Source: Crambe crambe (lineage: Eukaryota > Porifera > Demospongiae > Poecilosclerida > Crambeidae). Taken from it: DNA of 64,000 nt. The stretch's first letter is position 1, and each line of letters opens with the position of its first letter. The DNA lies in NCBI GenBank assembly GCA_963924555.1, contig OZ004591.1:372001-436000 (forward strand), in the 5' to 3' direction. The notes under the pieces are model-generated. The model searched no databases. It saw only the letters and a list, made by a program, of their open reading frames with translations, and was not told where the DNA came from. The position numbers and the translations under genes were made by a program. Of the stretch, positions 15,001-30,000 are shown one piece after another.

Positions 15001-18000
15001 TTGATTCCCTCTTCAGGACCTGACAACAGAGTCAACGTCACCCTGGATACTGAACTTGAAGTTTTCTTAGTGAGCATTGGCCATTTGCTGCAAAATGACA
15101 GCGGAATATACAACATTGAGGCTTGTGCATTCAAGAACACTCCATCAGAAACATGTCTGAATGCCAGCATCACTCTCTTCCTTTTACTTGAAAGTGAGTA
15201 AAAAGTCTCACAATAATATCCTGATCACTATCAATCTGTTCCATAGCCGATCCACCTCCACCTTTCTCAGTTAACTGTGAAAGTGGCACAGACAATACCG
15301 GAAGATCCATATTAGTCTCTTGTTCATCTGAGAATGGTAACATAGTTCGACTGACTTGTGATTATGACAATGGATTAATAAGAGAGGACTGCGGTTAGCT
15401 GATTCTTTATCCACCCATGAGCTTCTTTGATAATGTATACCATTATGACCTCCTACAGGTGCTGATGGAAATGGAACGTTTGTGTTTGATGTGAACAGGT
15501 TCACTCCTGGATTACACACACTGAACATCACTGGTGTGTCTGAGGATGGAGAGAGAGACAATTTCAGAATCACCTTCACTGTCACAGTACCACCTCTCAG
15601 TGAGTAGCTGTTCTCTGTCGATTTTTTCCTAGATATTTACTGTTTTCTCACTCGTAAATGAAGCTTTAGAATGCACCTCATCTGGTGTGCCTGGAGATCT
15701 TTCAGTGTCGTGTAAAGCGAGCAGGACTCTTCGCATGCCATCACAGTGCTCTCTAAGTAGTCGAGATTTCATGAGGAACTTCCCCTGTGAGTAACACTAC
15801 TTTTAAAATGATGTGACTTAGATCTAACTGGTTCTCACCCTCCCAGGTAATGCCAGTAACATCGGAATCAGCATCACAGATTACCCACCAGGTGACTACG
15901 TTTTCATCATCAGAGTCACTGATTTGGACGGCCAGAATCAAAATGAAACTCTTTCAATCTCACTTCCTGGTATTAAAAAAAAACTGATTTCTCCGAAACG
16001 AATTATTAGATGCTTACTTATTTCCTTAACAGAACCGATCCTACCACCTGTGACGTGTACCATTCAGCAGGAAGGTCTCACTGTCCTGTGCCCGACCCCT
16101 GTCGACGGCACCCAAGTCTTCCTCAACTACTCGTGCTCCTACAATGGAATGCCCTTTGAAGATTGTAATGACTACAAAGTTCTATCCATCTAGTTTAAAG
16201 TTGGCTTTCTGCAGGTGGACCTGGACCAGAGATTATCATCGATGTGGGACGTTTCCCTCCCGGAACACGTGTCAATCTAACAATAACCGTGATAACTGGA
16301 GGAGGTCAGATGAGCACATCTTCGACTAACTTCACAGCAAGAGGTTTCCATTTCTCACGAGTGTGTGTGTGTACCATTTTACATGATTGTATATTGTATT
16401 TCAGTATTCCGTCCCGTGCTGAGATGTGCAATCTCTACCGACACACCGATCGTATCCATTTCATGTATTGGTATTCCTTTCTCTGTTGACACAGCCTTGT
16501 GTTCAATTGATGGAGCATCTTCTCGACCATGTATGTCAATTGCTAAAAAGAAAATCTACTGTACTCTCCATGTTTCTTGTCTCACAACAGGTAACATAAG
16601 TTCACTCCTGATCAACCGCTATGAATTCAGTCCGGCTAGCCACTCCTTGAATATAACCTTCACTGACTCCATGGGGAATGCTGGGTCCTTCGCCTATGAC
16701 TTCACTGGCATCATTCGACAACGTGAGTCCACTTAGATTCAACTTCATAACATTAACCTTGCTGATCCATACATAGCTGTCACCATCCGTGTGGCTGGAG
16801 ATAAACTAGTCAGGGCAAGAGAGTCTGAGTCGTACCTGAGGATCCAACTGGTGATATCTGGTTTCTCTTTCGGAACTATCCCTCTGCGAGTCCTACCCGT
16901 CTCCTACACCCAGTATGAACAGCAAAAGGGAGAATTCAACATCACTCTCAGCCTGGAGGATGTAGCAGGTGGACGCACCATACCATCTGTGTCTTCACTG
17001 CCATGTGAGTGATCAGATACCCCATGTTGTAACCTCCACTGTCATTGCAAGTCTCTTTTCCAACCAGACTTGGACTTTGATGGAACATTGCGCAAAGTGG
17101 CCTTGAATGCCAGAGGGACCACAGATCCAGCTACTGTGGTCATATCCGTTCCAGTATATAACGACGGAGTGCGAGAAGGAGACGAAGGGTTTGCTGTCAT
17201 CATGGCCATAGCAAGAGAAGAATTGGACAGTAGAGACGTGAGATTTGTTGATCTCTCTGATCCGGTAATAGTCGTGCAGCTCCAGGACGGAGGTATGTGT
17301 ATGAGAATAAAGTCCTAACACACCCTCTAACGACCCGGCCATGTAATTTTCATAGATTCTAGCTTCCAGATCTTGACACGTGATGTCATTCTTGGACAGA
17401 GGGAAGAGCTCCTGAGATATGCCGCTAGACCAGGGGAGATAGTGACAGTTGTGGTGACTGAAGGCATGCAGACAGCCATCTCTCTTCCAGGAAGTGTGGT
17501 CCTATTGGACTTCAACAGCTTCCTCCGCAATGCCACTCGTGTTCTAGGAATTCCTGTTTCAAATCTGACTGTCACTCTCACTCAACAGCCAATTGATGTA
17601 TTTGGCCAGCTATCACCCAATACCGATGTATTGATCCCCTCTTCAGGACCTGACAACAGGGTCAACGTCACCCTGGATACTGAACTTGAAGTTTTCTTAG
17701 TGAGCATTAGCCATTTGCTGCAAAATGACAGCGGAATATACAACATTGAGGCTTGTGCATTCAAGAACACTCCATCAGAAACATGTCTGAATGCCAGCAT
17801 CACTCTCTTCCTTTTACTTGAAAGTGAGTAAAAAGTCTCATAATAATATCCTGATCACTATTAATTTGTTCCACAGCCGATCCACCTCCACCTTTCTCAG
17901 TTAGCTGTGAAAGTGGTACAGACGATACCGGAAGATCCATATTAGTCTCTTGTTCATCTGAGAATGGTAACATAGTTCGACTGACTTGTGATTACGACAA

Positions 18001-21000
18001 TGGATTAATCAGAGAAGACTGCGGTTAGCTGATTCTTTATCCACCCATGAACATAATGTATACCATCACGACCTCCTACAGGTGCTGATGAAAACGGAAC
18101 GTTTGTGTTTGATGTGAACAGGTTCTCTCCTGGATCACACACACTGAACATCACTGGTGTGTCTGAGGACGGAGAGAGAGACAATTTCAGAATCACCTTC
18201 ACTGTCACAGTACCACCTCTCAGTGAGTAGCTGTTCTCTGTCAATTTTTTCCAAGATATCACTGTTTTCTCACTCGTAAATGAAGGTTTAGAATGCGCCT
18301 CATCTGGTGTGCCTGGAGATCTTTCAGTGTCGTGTAAAGCGAGCAGGACTCTTCGCACGCCATCACAGTGCTCTCTAAGTAGTCGAGATTTCATAAGGAA
18401 CTTCTCCTGTGAGTAACACTACTTTTAAAATGATGTGACTTAGATCTAACTGGTTCTCACCCTCCCAGGTAATGCCAGTAACATCGGAATCAGCATCACA
18501 GATTACCCACCTGGTGAATATGTTTTCACCATCAGTGTCACTGATTCGGACGGCCAGAATCAAACCGAAACACTTTCAATCTCACTTCCTGGTATAAAAT
18601 AAACTAATTTCTCAGAAACAATTTATTTGATGCTTACTTATTTCCTTCACAGAACCGATCCTACCACCTGTGACGTGTACCATTCAGCAGGAAGGTCTCA
18701 CTGTCCTGTGCCCGACCCCTGTCGACGGCACCCAAGTCTTCCTCAACTACTCGTGCTCCTACAATGGAATGCCCTTTGAAGATTGTAATGACTACAAAGT
18801 TCTATCCATCTAGTTTAAAGTTGGCTTTCTGCAGGTGGGCCTGGACCAGAGATTGTCATCGATGTGGGACGTTTCCCTCCCGGAACACGTGTCAATCTAA
18901 CAATAACCGTGACGACTGGAGGAGGTCAGATGAGCACATCTTCGACTAACTTCACAGCAAGAGGTTTCCGTTTCTCACGAGTGTATGTGTGTACCATTTT
19001 ACATGATTGTATATTGTATTTCAGTATTCCGTCCCGTGCTGAGATGTGCAATCTCTACCGACACACCGATCGTATCCATTTCATGTATTGGTATTCCTTT
19101 CTCTGTTGACACAGCCTTGTGTTCAATTGATGGAGCATCTTCTCGACCATGTATGTCAACTGCTAATATATATACTGAAAAGAAAATCTACTCTACTCTC
19201 CATGTTTCTTGTCTCACAACAGGCAACACCAGTTCGCTCCTGATCAACCGCTATGAATTCAGTCCGGTTGACCACTCCTTGAATATAACGTTCACTGACT
19301 CCATGGGGAACGCTGGGTCCTTCGCCTATGACTTCACTGGCATCATTCGACAACGTGAGTCCACTTAGATTCAACTTCATAACATTAAACTTACCTTGCT
19401 GATCCATACGTAGCTGTCACCATCCGTGTGGCTGGAGATAATCTAGTCAGGGCAAGAGAGTCAGAGTCGTATCTGAGGATCCAACTTGTGATATCTGGTT
19501 TCTCTTTTGGCACTATCCCTTTGCGAGTCCTACCCGTCTCCTACACCCAGTATGAACAGCAAAAAGGAGAATTCAACATCACTCAGAGCCTGGAGGATGT
19601 AGCAGGTGGACGCACCATACCATCTGTGTCTTCACTGCCATGTGAGTTATAAGATACCCCATGTTGTAACCTCCACTGTCATCACAAGTCTCTTTTCCAA
19701 CCAGACTTGGACTTCGATGGGACATTGCGCAAAGTGGCCTTGAATGCCAGAGGGACCACAGATCCAGCTACTGTGGTCATATCCGTACCAGTATATAACG
19801 ACGGAGTGCGAGAAGGAGACGAAGGGTTCGCTGTCATCATGGCCATAGCAAGAGAAGAATTGGACAGTAGAGACGTGAGATTTGTTGATCTCTCTGATCC
19901 GGTAATAGTTGTGCAGCTCCAGGACGGAGGTATGTGTATGAGAATAAAGTCCCAACACACCCGCTAACGACCCGGCCATGTAATTTCTATAGATTCTAGG
20001 TTCCAGATCCTGACAGATGATGTCATTCTTGGACAGAGGGAAGAGCTCCTTAGATATGCCGCTAGACCAGGGGAGATAGTGACAGTTGTGATGACTGAAG
20101 GCATGCAGACAGCCATCTCTCTTCCAGGAAGTGTGGTCCTATTGGACTTCAACAGCTTCCTCCGCAATGCCACTCGTGTTCTAGGAATTCCTGTTTCAAA
20201 TCTGACTGTCACTCTCACTCAACAGCCAATTGATGTATTGGGCCAGCTATCACCCAATACCGATGTATTGATCCCCTCTTCAGGACCTGACAACAGGATC
20301 AACGTCACCCTGGATACTGAACTTGAAGTTTTCTTAGTGAGCATTGGCCATTCGCTGCAAAATGACAGCGGAATATACAACATTGAGGCTTGTGCATTCA
20401 AGAACACTCCATCAGAAACATGTCTGAATGCCAGCATCACTCTCTTCCTTTTACTTGAAAGTGAGTAAAAAGTCTAATAATAATATCCTGATCACTATTA
20501 ATTTGTTCCACAGCCGATCCACCTCCACCTTTCTCAGTTAACTGTGAAAGTGGCATAGACGATACCGGAAGATCTATATTAGTCTCTTGTTCATCTGAGA
20601 ATGGTAACATAGTTCGACTGACTTGTGATTACGACAATGGATTAATCAGAGAAGACTGCGGTTAGCTGATTCTTTATCCACCCATGAACATAATGTATAC
20701 CATCACGACCTCCTACAGGTGCTGATGAAAACGGAACGTTTGTGTTTGATGTGAACAGGTTCTCTCCTGGATCACACACACTGAACATCACTGGTGTGTC
20801 TGAGGACGGAGAGAGAGACAATTTCAGAATCACCTTCACTGTCACAGTACCACCTCTCAGTGAGTAGCTGTTCTCTGTCAATTTTTTCCAAGATATCACT
20901 GTTTTCTCACTCGTAAATGAAGGTTTAGAATGCGCCTCATCTGGTGTGCCTGGAGATCTTTCAGTGTCGTGTAAAGCGAGCAGGACTCTTCGCATGCCAT

Positions 21001-24000
21001 CACAGTGCTCTCTAAGTAGTCGAGATTTCATAAGGAACTTCTCCTGTGAGTAACACTACTTTTAAAATGATGTGACTTAGATCTAACTGGTTCTCACCCT
21101 CCCAGGTAATGCCAGTAACATCGGAATCAGCATCACAGATTACCCACCTGGTGAATATGTTTTCACCATCAGAGTCACTGATTCGGACGGCCAGAATCAA
21201 ACCAAAACACTTTCAATCTCACTTCCTGGTATAAAATAAACCAATTTCTCAGAAACAATTTATTTGATGCTTACTTATTTCCTTCACAGAACCGATCCTA
21301 CCACCTGTGACGTGTACCATTCAGCAGGAAGGTCTCACTGTCCTGTGCCCGACCCCTGTCGACGGGACCCAAGTCTTCCTCAACTACTCGTGCTCCTACA
21401 ATGGAATGCCCTTTGAAGATTGTAATGACTACAAAGTTCTATCCATCTAGTTTAAAGTTGGCTTTCTGCAGGTGGGCCTGGACCAGAGATTGTCATCGAT
21501 GTGGGACGTTTCCCTCCCGGAACACGTGTCAATCTAACAATAACCGTGACGACTGGAGGAGGTCAGATGAGTACATCTTCAACTAACTTCACAGCAAGAG
21601 GTTTCCATTTCTCATAAGTGTGTGTGTGTACCATTTTACATGATTGTATGTTGTATTTCAGTATTCCGTCCCGTGCTAAGATGCGCAATCTCTACCGACA
21701 CACCGATTGTCTCCATTTCATGTATTGGTATTCCTTTCTCTGTTGACACAGCTGTGTGTTCATTTGATGGAGCATCTTCTCGACCATGTATGTCAATTGC
21801 TAAAAAGAAAATCTACTGTACTCTCCATGTTTCTTATCTCACAACAGGCAACACCAGTTCACTCCTGATCAACCGCTATGAATTCAGTCCGGCTGGCCAC
21901 TCCTTGAATATAACCTTCACTGACTCCATGGGGAATGCTGGGTCCTTTGCCTATGACTTTACTGGCATCATTCGACAACGTGAGTCCACTTAGATTCAAC
22001 TTCATAACATTAACCTTACCTTGCTGATCCATACGTAGCTGTCACCATCCGTGTGGCTGGAGATAAACTAGTCAGGGCAAGAGAGTCCGAGTCGTACCTG
22101 AGGATCCAACTGGTGATATCTGGTTTCTCTTTCGGCACTATCCCTCTGCGAGTCCTACCCGTCTCCTACACCCAGTATGAACAGCAAAAAGGAGAATTCA
22201 ACATCACTCTCAGCCTGGAGGATGTAGCAGGTGGACGCACCATACCATCTGTGTCTTCCCTACCATGTGAGTGATCAGATACCCCATATTGTAGTCTCCA
22301 CTGTCATCGCGAGTCTCTTTTCCAACCAGACTTGGACTTCGATGGAACATTACGCAAAGTGGCCTTGAATGCCAGAGGGACCACAGATCCAGCTACTGTG
22401 GTCATATCCGTTCCAGTATATAATGACGGAGTGCGAGAAGGAGACGAAGGGTTTGCTGTCATCATGGCCATAGCAAGAGAAGAATTGGACAGTAGAGACG
22501 TGAGATTTGTTGATCTCTCTGATCTGGTAATAGTCGTGCAGCTCCAGGATGGAGGTATGTGTATGAGGATAAAGTCCCAAAACACCCACTAACGACTCGG
22601 TCATGTAATTTCTATAGATTCCAGCTTCCAGATCCTGACAGGTGATGTCATTCTTGGACAGAGGGAAGAGCTCCTGAGATATGCCGCTAGACGAGGGGAG
22701 ATAGTGACAGTGGTGGTGACTGAAGGCATGCAGACAGCCATCTCTCTTCCAGGAAGTGTGGTCCTATTGGACTTCAACAGCTTCCTCCGCAATGCCACTC
22801 GTGTTCTAGGAATTCCTGTTTCAAATCTGACTGTCACTCTCACTCAACAGCCAATTGATGTATTGGGCCAGCTATCACCCAATACCGATGTATTGATCCC
22901 CTCTTCAGGACCTGACAACAGGGTCAACGTCACCCTGGATACTGAACTTGAAGTTTTCTTAGTGAGCATTGGCCATTTGCTGCAAAATGACAGCGGAATA
23001 TACAACATTGAGGCTTGTGCATTCAAGAACACTCCATCAGAAACATGTCTGAATGCCAGCATCACTCTCTTCCTTTTACTTGAAAGTGAGTAAAAAGTCT
23101 CATAATAATATCCTGATCACTATTAATTTGTTCCACAGCCGATCCACCTCCACCTTTCTCAGTTAACTGTGAAAGTGGCATAGACGATACCGGAAGATCT
23201 ATATTAGTCTCTTGTTCATCTGAGAATGGTAACATAGTTCGACTGACTTGTGATTACGACAATGGATTAATCAGAGAAGACTGCGGTTAGCTGATTCTTT
23301 ATCCACCCATGAACATAATGTATACCATCACGACCTCCTACAGGTGCTGATGAAAACGGAACGTTTGTGTTTGATGTGAACAGGTTCTCTCCTGGATCAC
23401 ACACACTGAACATCACTGGTGTGTCTGAGGACGGAGAGAGAGACAATTTCAGAATCACCTTCACTGTCACAGTACCACCTCTCAGTGAGTAGCTGTTCTC
23501 TGTCAATTTTTTCCAAGATATCACTGTTTTCTCACTCGTAAATGAAGGTTTAGAATGCGCCTCATCTGGTGTGCCTGGAGATCTTTCAGTGTCGTGTAAA
23601 GCGAGCAGGACTCTTCGCATGCCATCACAGTGCTCTCTAAGTAGTCGAGATTTCATAAGGAACTTCTCCTGTGAGTAACACTACTTTTAAAATGATGTGA
23701 CTTAGATCTAACTGGTTCTCACCCTCCCAGGTAATGCCAGTAACATCGGAATCAGCATCACAGATTACCCACCTGGTGAATATGTTTTCACCATCAGAGT
23801 CACTGATTCGGACGGCCAGAATCAAACCAAAACACTTTCAATCTCACTTCCTGGTATAAAATAAACCAATTTCTCAGAAACAATTTATTTGATGCTTACT
23901 TATTTCCTTCACAGAACCGATCCTACCACCTGTGACGTGTACCATTCAGCAGGAAGGTCTCACTGTCCTGTGCCCGACCCCTGTCGACGGGACCCAAGTC

Positions 24001-27000
24001 TTCCTCAACTACTCGTGCTCCTACAATGGAATGCCCTTTGAAGATTGTAATGACTACAAAGTTCTATCCATCTAGTTTAAAGTTGGCTTTCTGCAGGTGG
24101 GCCTGGACCAGAGATTGTCATCGATGTGGGACGTTTCCCTCCCGGAACACGTGTCAATCTAACAATAACCGTGACGACTGGAGGAGGTCAGATGAGCACA
24201 TCTTCGACTAACTTCACAACAAGAGGTTTCCGTTTCTCACGAGTGTGTGTGTGTACCATTTTACATGATTGTATATTGTATTTCAGTATTCAGTCCCGTG
24301 CTGAGATGTGCAATCTCTACCGACACACCGATCGTATCCATTTCATGTATTGGTATTCCTTTCTCTGTTGACACAGCCTTGTGTTCAATTGATGGAGCAT
24401 CTTCTCGACCATGTATGTCAACTGCTAATATATATACTGAAAAGAAAATCTACTCTACTCTCCATGTTTCTTGTCTCACAACAGGTAACACAAGTTCGCT
24501 CCTGATCAACCGCTATGAATTCAGTCCGGTTGACCACTCCTTGAATATAACCTTCACTGACTCCATGGGGAACGCTGGGTCCTTCGCCTATGACTTCACT
24601 GGCATCATTCGACAACGTGAGTCCACTTAGATTCAACTTCATAACATTAAACTTACCTTGCTGATCCATACGTAGCTGTCACCATTCGTGTGGCTGGAGA
24701 TAATCTAGTCAGGGCAAGAGAGTCAGAGTCGTATCTGAGGATCCAACTGGTGATATCTGGTTTCTCTTTTGGCACTATCCCTCTGCGAGTCCTACCCGTC
24801 TCCTACACCCAGTATGAACAGCAAAAAGGAGAATTCAACATCACTCAGAGCCTGGAGGATGTAGCAGGTGGACGCACCATACCATCTGTGTCTTCACTGC
24901 CATGTGAGTGATCAGATACCCCATGTTGTAGTCTCCACTGTCATCACGAGTCTCTTTTCCAACCAGACTTGGACTTCGATGGGACATTACGCAAAGTGGC
25001 CTTGAATGCCAGAGGGACCACAGACCCAGCTACTGTGGTCATATCCGTACCAGTATATAACGACGGAGTGCAAGAAGGAGACGAAGGGTTCACTGTCATC
25101 ATGGCCATAGCAAGAGAAGAATTGGACAGTAGAGACGTGAGATTTGTTGATCTCTCTGATCTGGTAATAGTCGTGCAGCTCCAGGACGGAGGTATGTGTA
25201 TGAGAATAAAGTCCCAACACACCCACTAACGACCCGGCCATGTAATTTCTATAGATTCTAAGTTCCAGATCCTGACAGGTGATGTCATTCTTGGGCAGAG
25301 GGAAGAGCTCCTTAGATATGCCGCTAGACCAGGGGAGATAGTGACAGTTGTGGTGACTGAAGGCATGCAGACAGCCATCTCTCTTCCAGGAAGTTTTGTC
25401 CTATTGGACTTCAACAGCTTCCTCCGCAATGCCACTCGTGTTCTAGGAATTCCCGTTTCAAATCTGACTGTCACTCTCAGTCAACAGCCAATCGATGTTT
25501 CTGGCCGGCTATCACCCAATACCGACGTATTGATTCCCTCTTCAGGACCTGACAACAGAGTCAACGTCACCCTGGATACTGAACTTGAAGTTTTCTTAGT
25601 GAGCATTGGCCATTTGCTGCAAAATGACAGCGGAATATACAACATTGTGGCTTGTGCATTCAAGAACACTCCATCAGAAACATGTCTGAATGCCAGCATC
25701 ACTCTCTTCCTTTTACTTGAAAGTGAGTAAAAAGTCTCATAATAATATTCTGATCACTATCAATTTGTTCCACAGCCGATCCACCTCCACCTTTCTCAGT
25801 TAACTGTGAAAGTGGCACAGACAATACCGGAAGATCTATATTAGTCTCTTGTTCATCTGAGAATGGTAACATAGTTCGACTGACTTGTGATTATGACAAT
25901 GGATTAATAAGAGAGGACTGCGGTTAGCTGATTCTTTATCCACCCATGAACTTCTTTGACAATGTATACCATTATGACCTCCTACAGGTGCTGATGGAAA
26001 TGGAACGTTTGTGTTTGATGTGAACAGGTTCACTCCTGGATTACACACACTGAACATCACTGGTGTGTCTGAGGATGGAGAGAGAGACAATTTCAGAATC
26101 ACCTTCACTGTCACAGTACCACCTCTCAGTGAGTAGCTGTTCTCTGTCGATTTTTTCCTAGATGTTTACTGTTTTCTCACTCGTAAATGAAGCTTTAGAA
26201 TGCACCTCATCTGGTGTGCCTGGAGATCTTTCAGTGTCGTGTAAAGCGAGCAGGACTCTTCGCATGCCGTCACAGTGCTCTCTAAGTAGTCGAGATTTCA
26301 TGAGGAACTTCCCCTGTGAGTAACACTACTTTTAAAATTATGTGACTTAGATCTAACTGGTTCTCACCCTCCCAGGTAATGCCAGTAACATCGGAATCAG
26401 CATCACAGATTACCCACCAGGTGACTACGTTTTCATCATCAGAGTCACTGATTTGGACGGCCAGAATCAAAATGAAACTCTTTCAATCTCACTTCCTGGT
26501 ATTAAAAAAAACTGATTTCTCCGAAACGAATTATTAGATGCTTACTTATTTCCTTAACAGAACCGATCCTACCACCTGTGACGTGTACCATTCAGCAGGA
26601 AGGTCTCACTGTCCTGTGCCCGACCCCTGTCGACGGGACCCAAGTCTTCCTCAACTACTCGTGCTCCTACAATGGAATGCCCTTTGAAGATTGTAATGAC
26701 TACAAAGTTCTATCCATCTAGTTTAAATTTGGCTTTCTGCAGGTGGGCCTGGACCAGAGATTGTCATCGATGTGGGACGTTTCCCGCCTGGAACACATGT
26801 CAATCTAACAATAACCGTGACGACTGGAGGAGGTCAGATGAGTACATCTTCAACTAACTTCACAGCAAGAGGTTTCCATTTCTCATAAGTGTGTCTGTGT
26901 ACGATTTTACATGATTGTATGTTGTATTTCAGTATTCCGTCCCGTGCTAAGATGCGCAATCTCTACCGACACACCGATCGTCTCCATTTCATGTATTGGT

Positions 27001-30000
27001 ATTCCTTTCTCTGTTGACACAGCTGTGTGTTCATTTGATGGAGCATCTTCTCGACCATGTATGTCAATTGCTAAAAAGAAAATCTACTGTACTCTCCATG
27101 TTTCTTGTCTCACAACAGGCAATACCAGTTCACTCCTGATCAACCGCTATGAATTCAGTCCGGCTGGCCACTCCTTGAATATAACCTTCACTGACTCCAT
27201 GGGGAACACTGGGTCCTTCGCCTATGACTTCACTGGCATCATTCGACAACGTGAGTCCACTTAGATTCAACTTCATAACATTAACCTTACCTTGCTGATC
27301 CATACGTAGCCGTCACCATCCGTGTGGCTGGAGATAAACTAGTCAGGGCAAGAGAGTCCGAGTCGTACCTGAGGATCCAACTGGTGATATCTGGTTTCTC
27401 TTTCGGCACTATACCCCTGCGAGTCCTACCCGTCTCCTACACCCAGTATGAACAGCAAAAAGGAGAATTCAACATCACTCTCAGCCCGGAGGATGTAGCA
27501 GGTGGACGCACCATACCATCTGTGTCTTCACTGCCATGTGAGTGATCAGATACCCCATGTTGTAGCCTCCGCTGTCATCGCAAGTCTCTTTTCCAACCAG
27601 ACTTGGACTTCGATGGAACATTACGCAAAGTGGCCTTGAATGCCAGAGGGACCACAGATCCAGCTACTGTAGTCATATCCGTTCCAGTATATAACGATGG
27701 AGTGCGAGAAGGAGACGAAGGGTTCACTGTCATCATGGCCATAGCAAGAGAAGAATTGGACAGTAGAGACGTGAGATTTGTTGATCTCTCTGATCCGGTA
27801 ATAGTCGTGCAGCTCCAGGACGGAGGTATGTGTATGAGAATAAAGTCCCAACACACCCACTAACGACCCGGCCATGTAATTTCTATAGATTCCAGGTTCC
27901 AGATCCTGACAGGTGATGTCATTCTTGGACAGAGGGAAGAGCTCCTTAGATATGCCGCTAGACCAGGAGAGATAGTGACAGTGGTGGTGACTGAAGGCAT
28001 GCAGACAGCCATCTCTCTTCCAGGAAGTGTTGTCCTATTGGACTTCAACAGCTTCCTCCGCAATGCCACTCGTGTTCTAGGAATTCCCGTTTCAAATCTG
28101 ACTGTCACTCTCAGTCAACAGCCAATCAATGTTTCTGGCCGGCTATCACCCAATACCGACGTATTGATTCCCTCTTCAGGACCTGACAACAGAGTCAACG
28201 TCACCCTGGATACTGAACTTGAAGTTTTCTTAGTGAGCATTGGCCATTTGCTGCAAAATGACAGCGGAATATACAACATTGAGGCTTGTGCATTCAAGAA
28301 CACTCCATCAGAAACATGTCTGAATGCCAGCATCACTCTCTTCCTTTTACTTGAAAGTGAGTAAAAATCTCATAATAATATCCTGATCACTATCAATTTG
28401 TTCCACAGCCGATCCACCTCCACCTTTCTCAGTTAACTGTGAAAGTGGCACAGACAATACCGGAAGATCCATACTAGTCTCTTGTTCATCTGAGAATGGT
28501 AACATAGTTCGACTGACTTGTGATTATGACAATGGATTAATCAGAGAGGACTGCGGTTAGCTGATTCTTTATCCACCAATGAACTTCTTTGACAATGTAT
28601 ACCATTATGACCTCCTACAGGTGCTGATGGAAATGGAACGTTTGTGTTTGATGTGAACAGGTTCACTCCTGGATTACACACACTGAACATCACTGGTGTG
28701 TCGGAGGATGGAGAGAGAGACAATTTCAGAATCACCTTCACTGTCACAGTACCACCTCTCAGTGAGTAGCTGTTCTCTGTCGATTTTTTCCTAGATATTT
28801 ACTGTTTTCTCACTCGTAAATGAAGCTTTAGAATGCACCTCATCTGGTGTGCCTGGAGATCTTTCAGTGTCGTGTAAAGCGAGCAGGACTCTTCACATGC
28901 CATCACAGTGCTCTCTAAGTAGTCGAGATTTCATGAGGAACTTCCCCTGTGAGTAACACTACTTTTTAAATGATGCGACTTAGATCTAGCTCGTTCTAAC
29001 CCTCCCAGGTAATGCCAGTAACATTGGAATCAGCATCACAGATTACCCACCTGGTGAATACGTTTTCACCATCAGAGTCACTGATTTGGACGGCCAGAAT
29101 CAAACCGAAACGCTTTCAATCTCACTTCCTGGTATTAAAATAAGCCAATTTCGAATTATTAGATGCTTACTTATTTCCTTAATAGAACCGATCCTACCAC
29201 CTGTGACATGTACCGTTCAGCAGGAAGGTCTCATTGTGCGCTGCCCAACTGCTCTAGATGGGACCCAAGTAGTCCTCAATTATTCATGTTCTTTTAACAG
29301 TGGTCCCTTGGAAGATTGTAAGAAACTTTTATAGAAATATCCACTTGAATACTTATACACTTCTACATTTTATTACTAGGTGGACCTGGACCAGAAATAA
29401 TCATTGACATACAGCGTTTCCCTCCCGGAGTACTTGTTATTCTTAAAGTTAGAATAAATACTAGAGGAGGACAAATGAGTGAATCAGAAGTCACATTTAT
29501 TCCTCCAGGTATTATATGGATTCTATTCATGAATGATCATTATTTACTCTTGTTGTGTTATGATAGGTGGTGTCAACTGTTTTACAACAGAAAGAACTGG
29601 ATCAGTTGAAGTCAGATGCAACTCCTCTTCTCCAATAACCTCCCCTCCAAACTGCTCTCTCACAGGCCTGAATTATGATAACACAATTCAATGTACGTAT
29701 GATACTTTATCATCACTAGTTTAAAACTATCACTTTCACACATTTCAGGTTCTTTTGAGAGCACTATAATAAGTGTCAATGATGTTCCTCCTGGACTTTA
29801 TAACTTCACTATCAATATCACCATTAATGGTCAACAGACTTCCTTCCAACTTCCCATTAACCTAACAGAACTTAGTCTTGACCAGCTGGAATGTCAAGTG
29901 AATTTACTGAATCAAGTGGTTGTGCAGTGTTTCTCATCTCTTGATAATACCGAAGTTCCACTCACCTTTTCTTGTTCCTATGACAATGGTCCTCAAGAAA

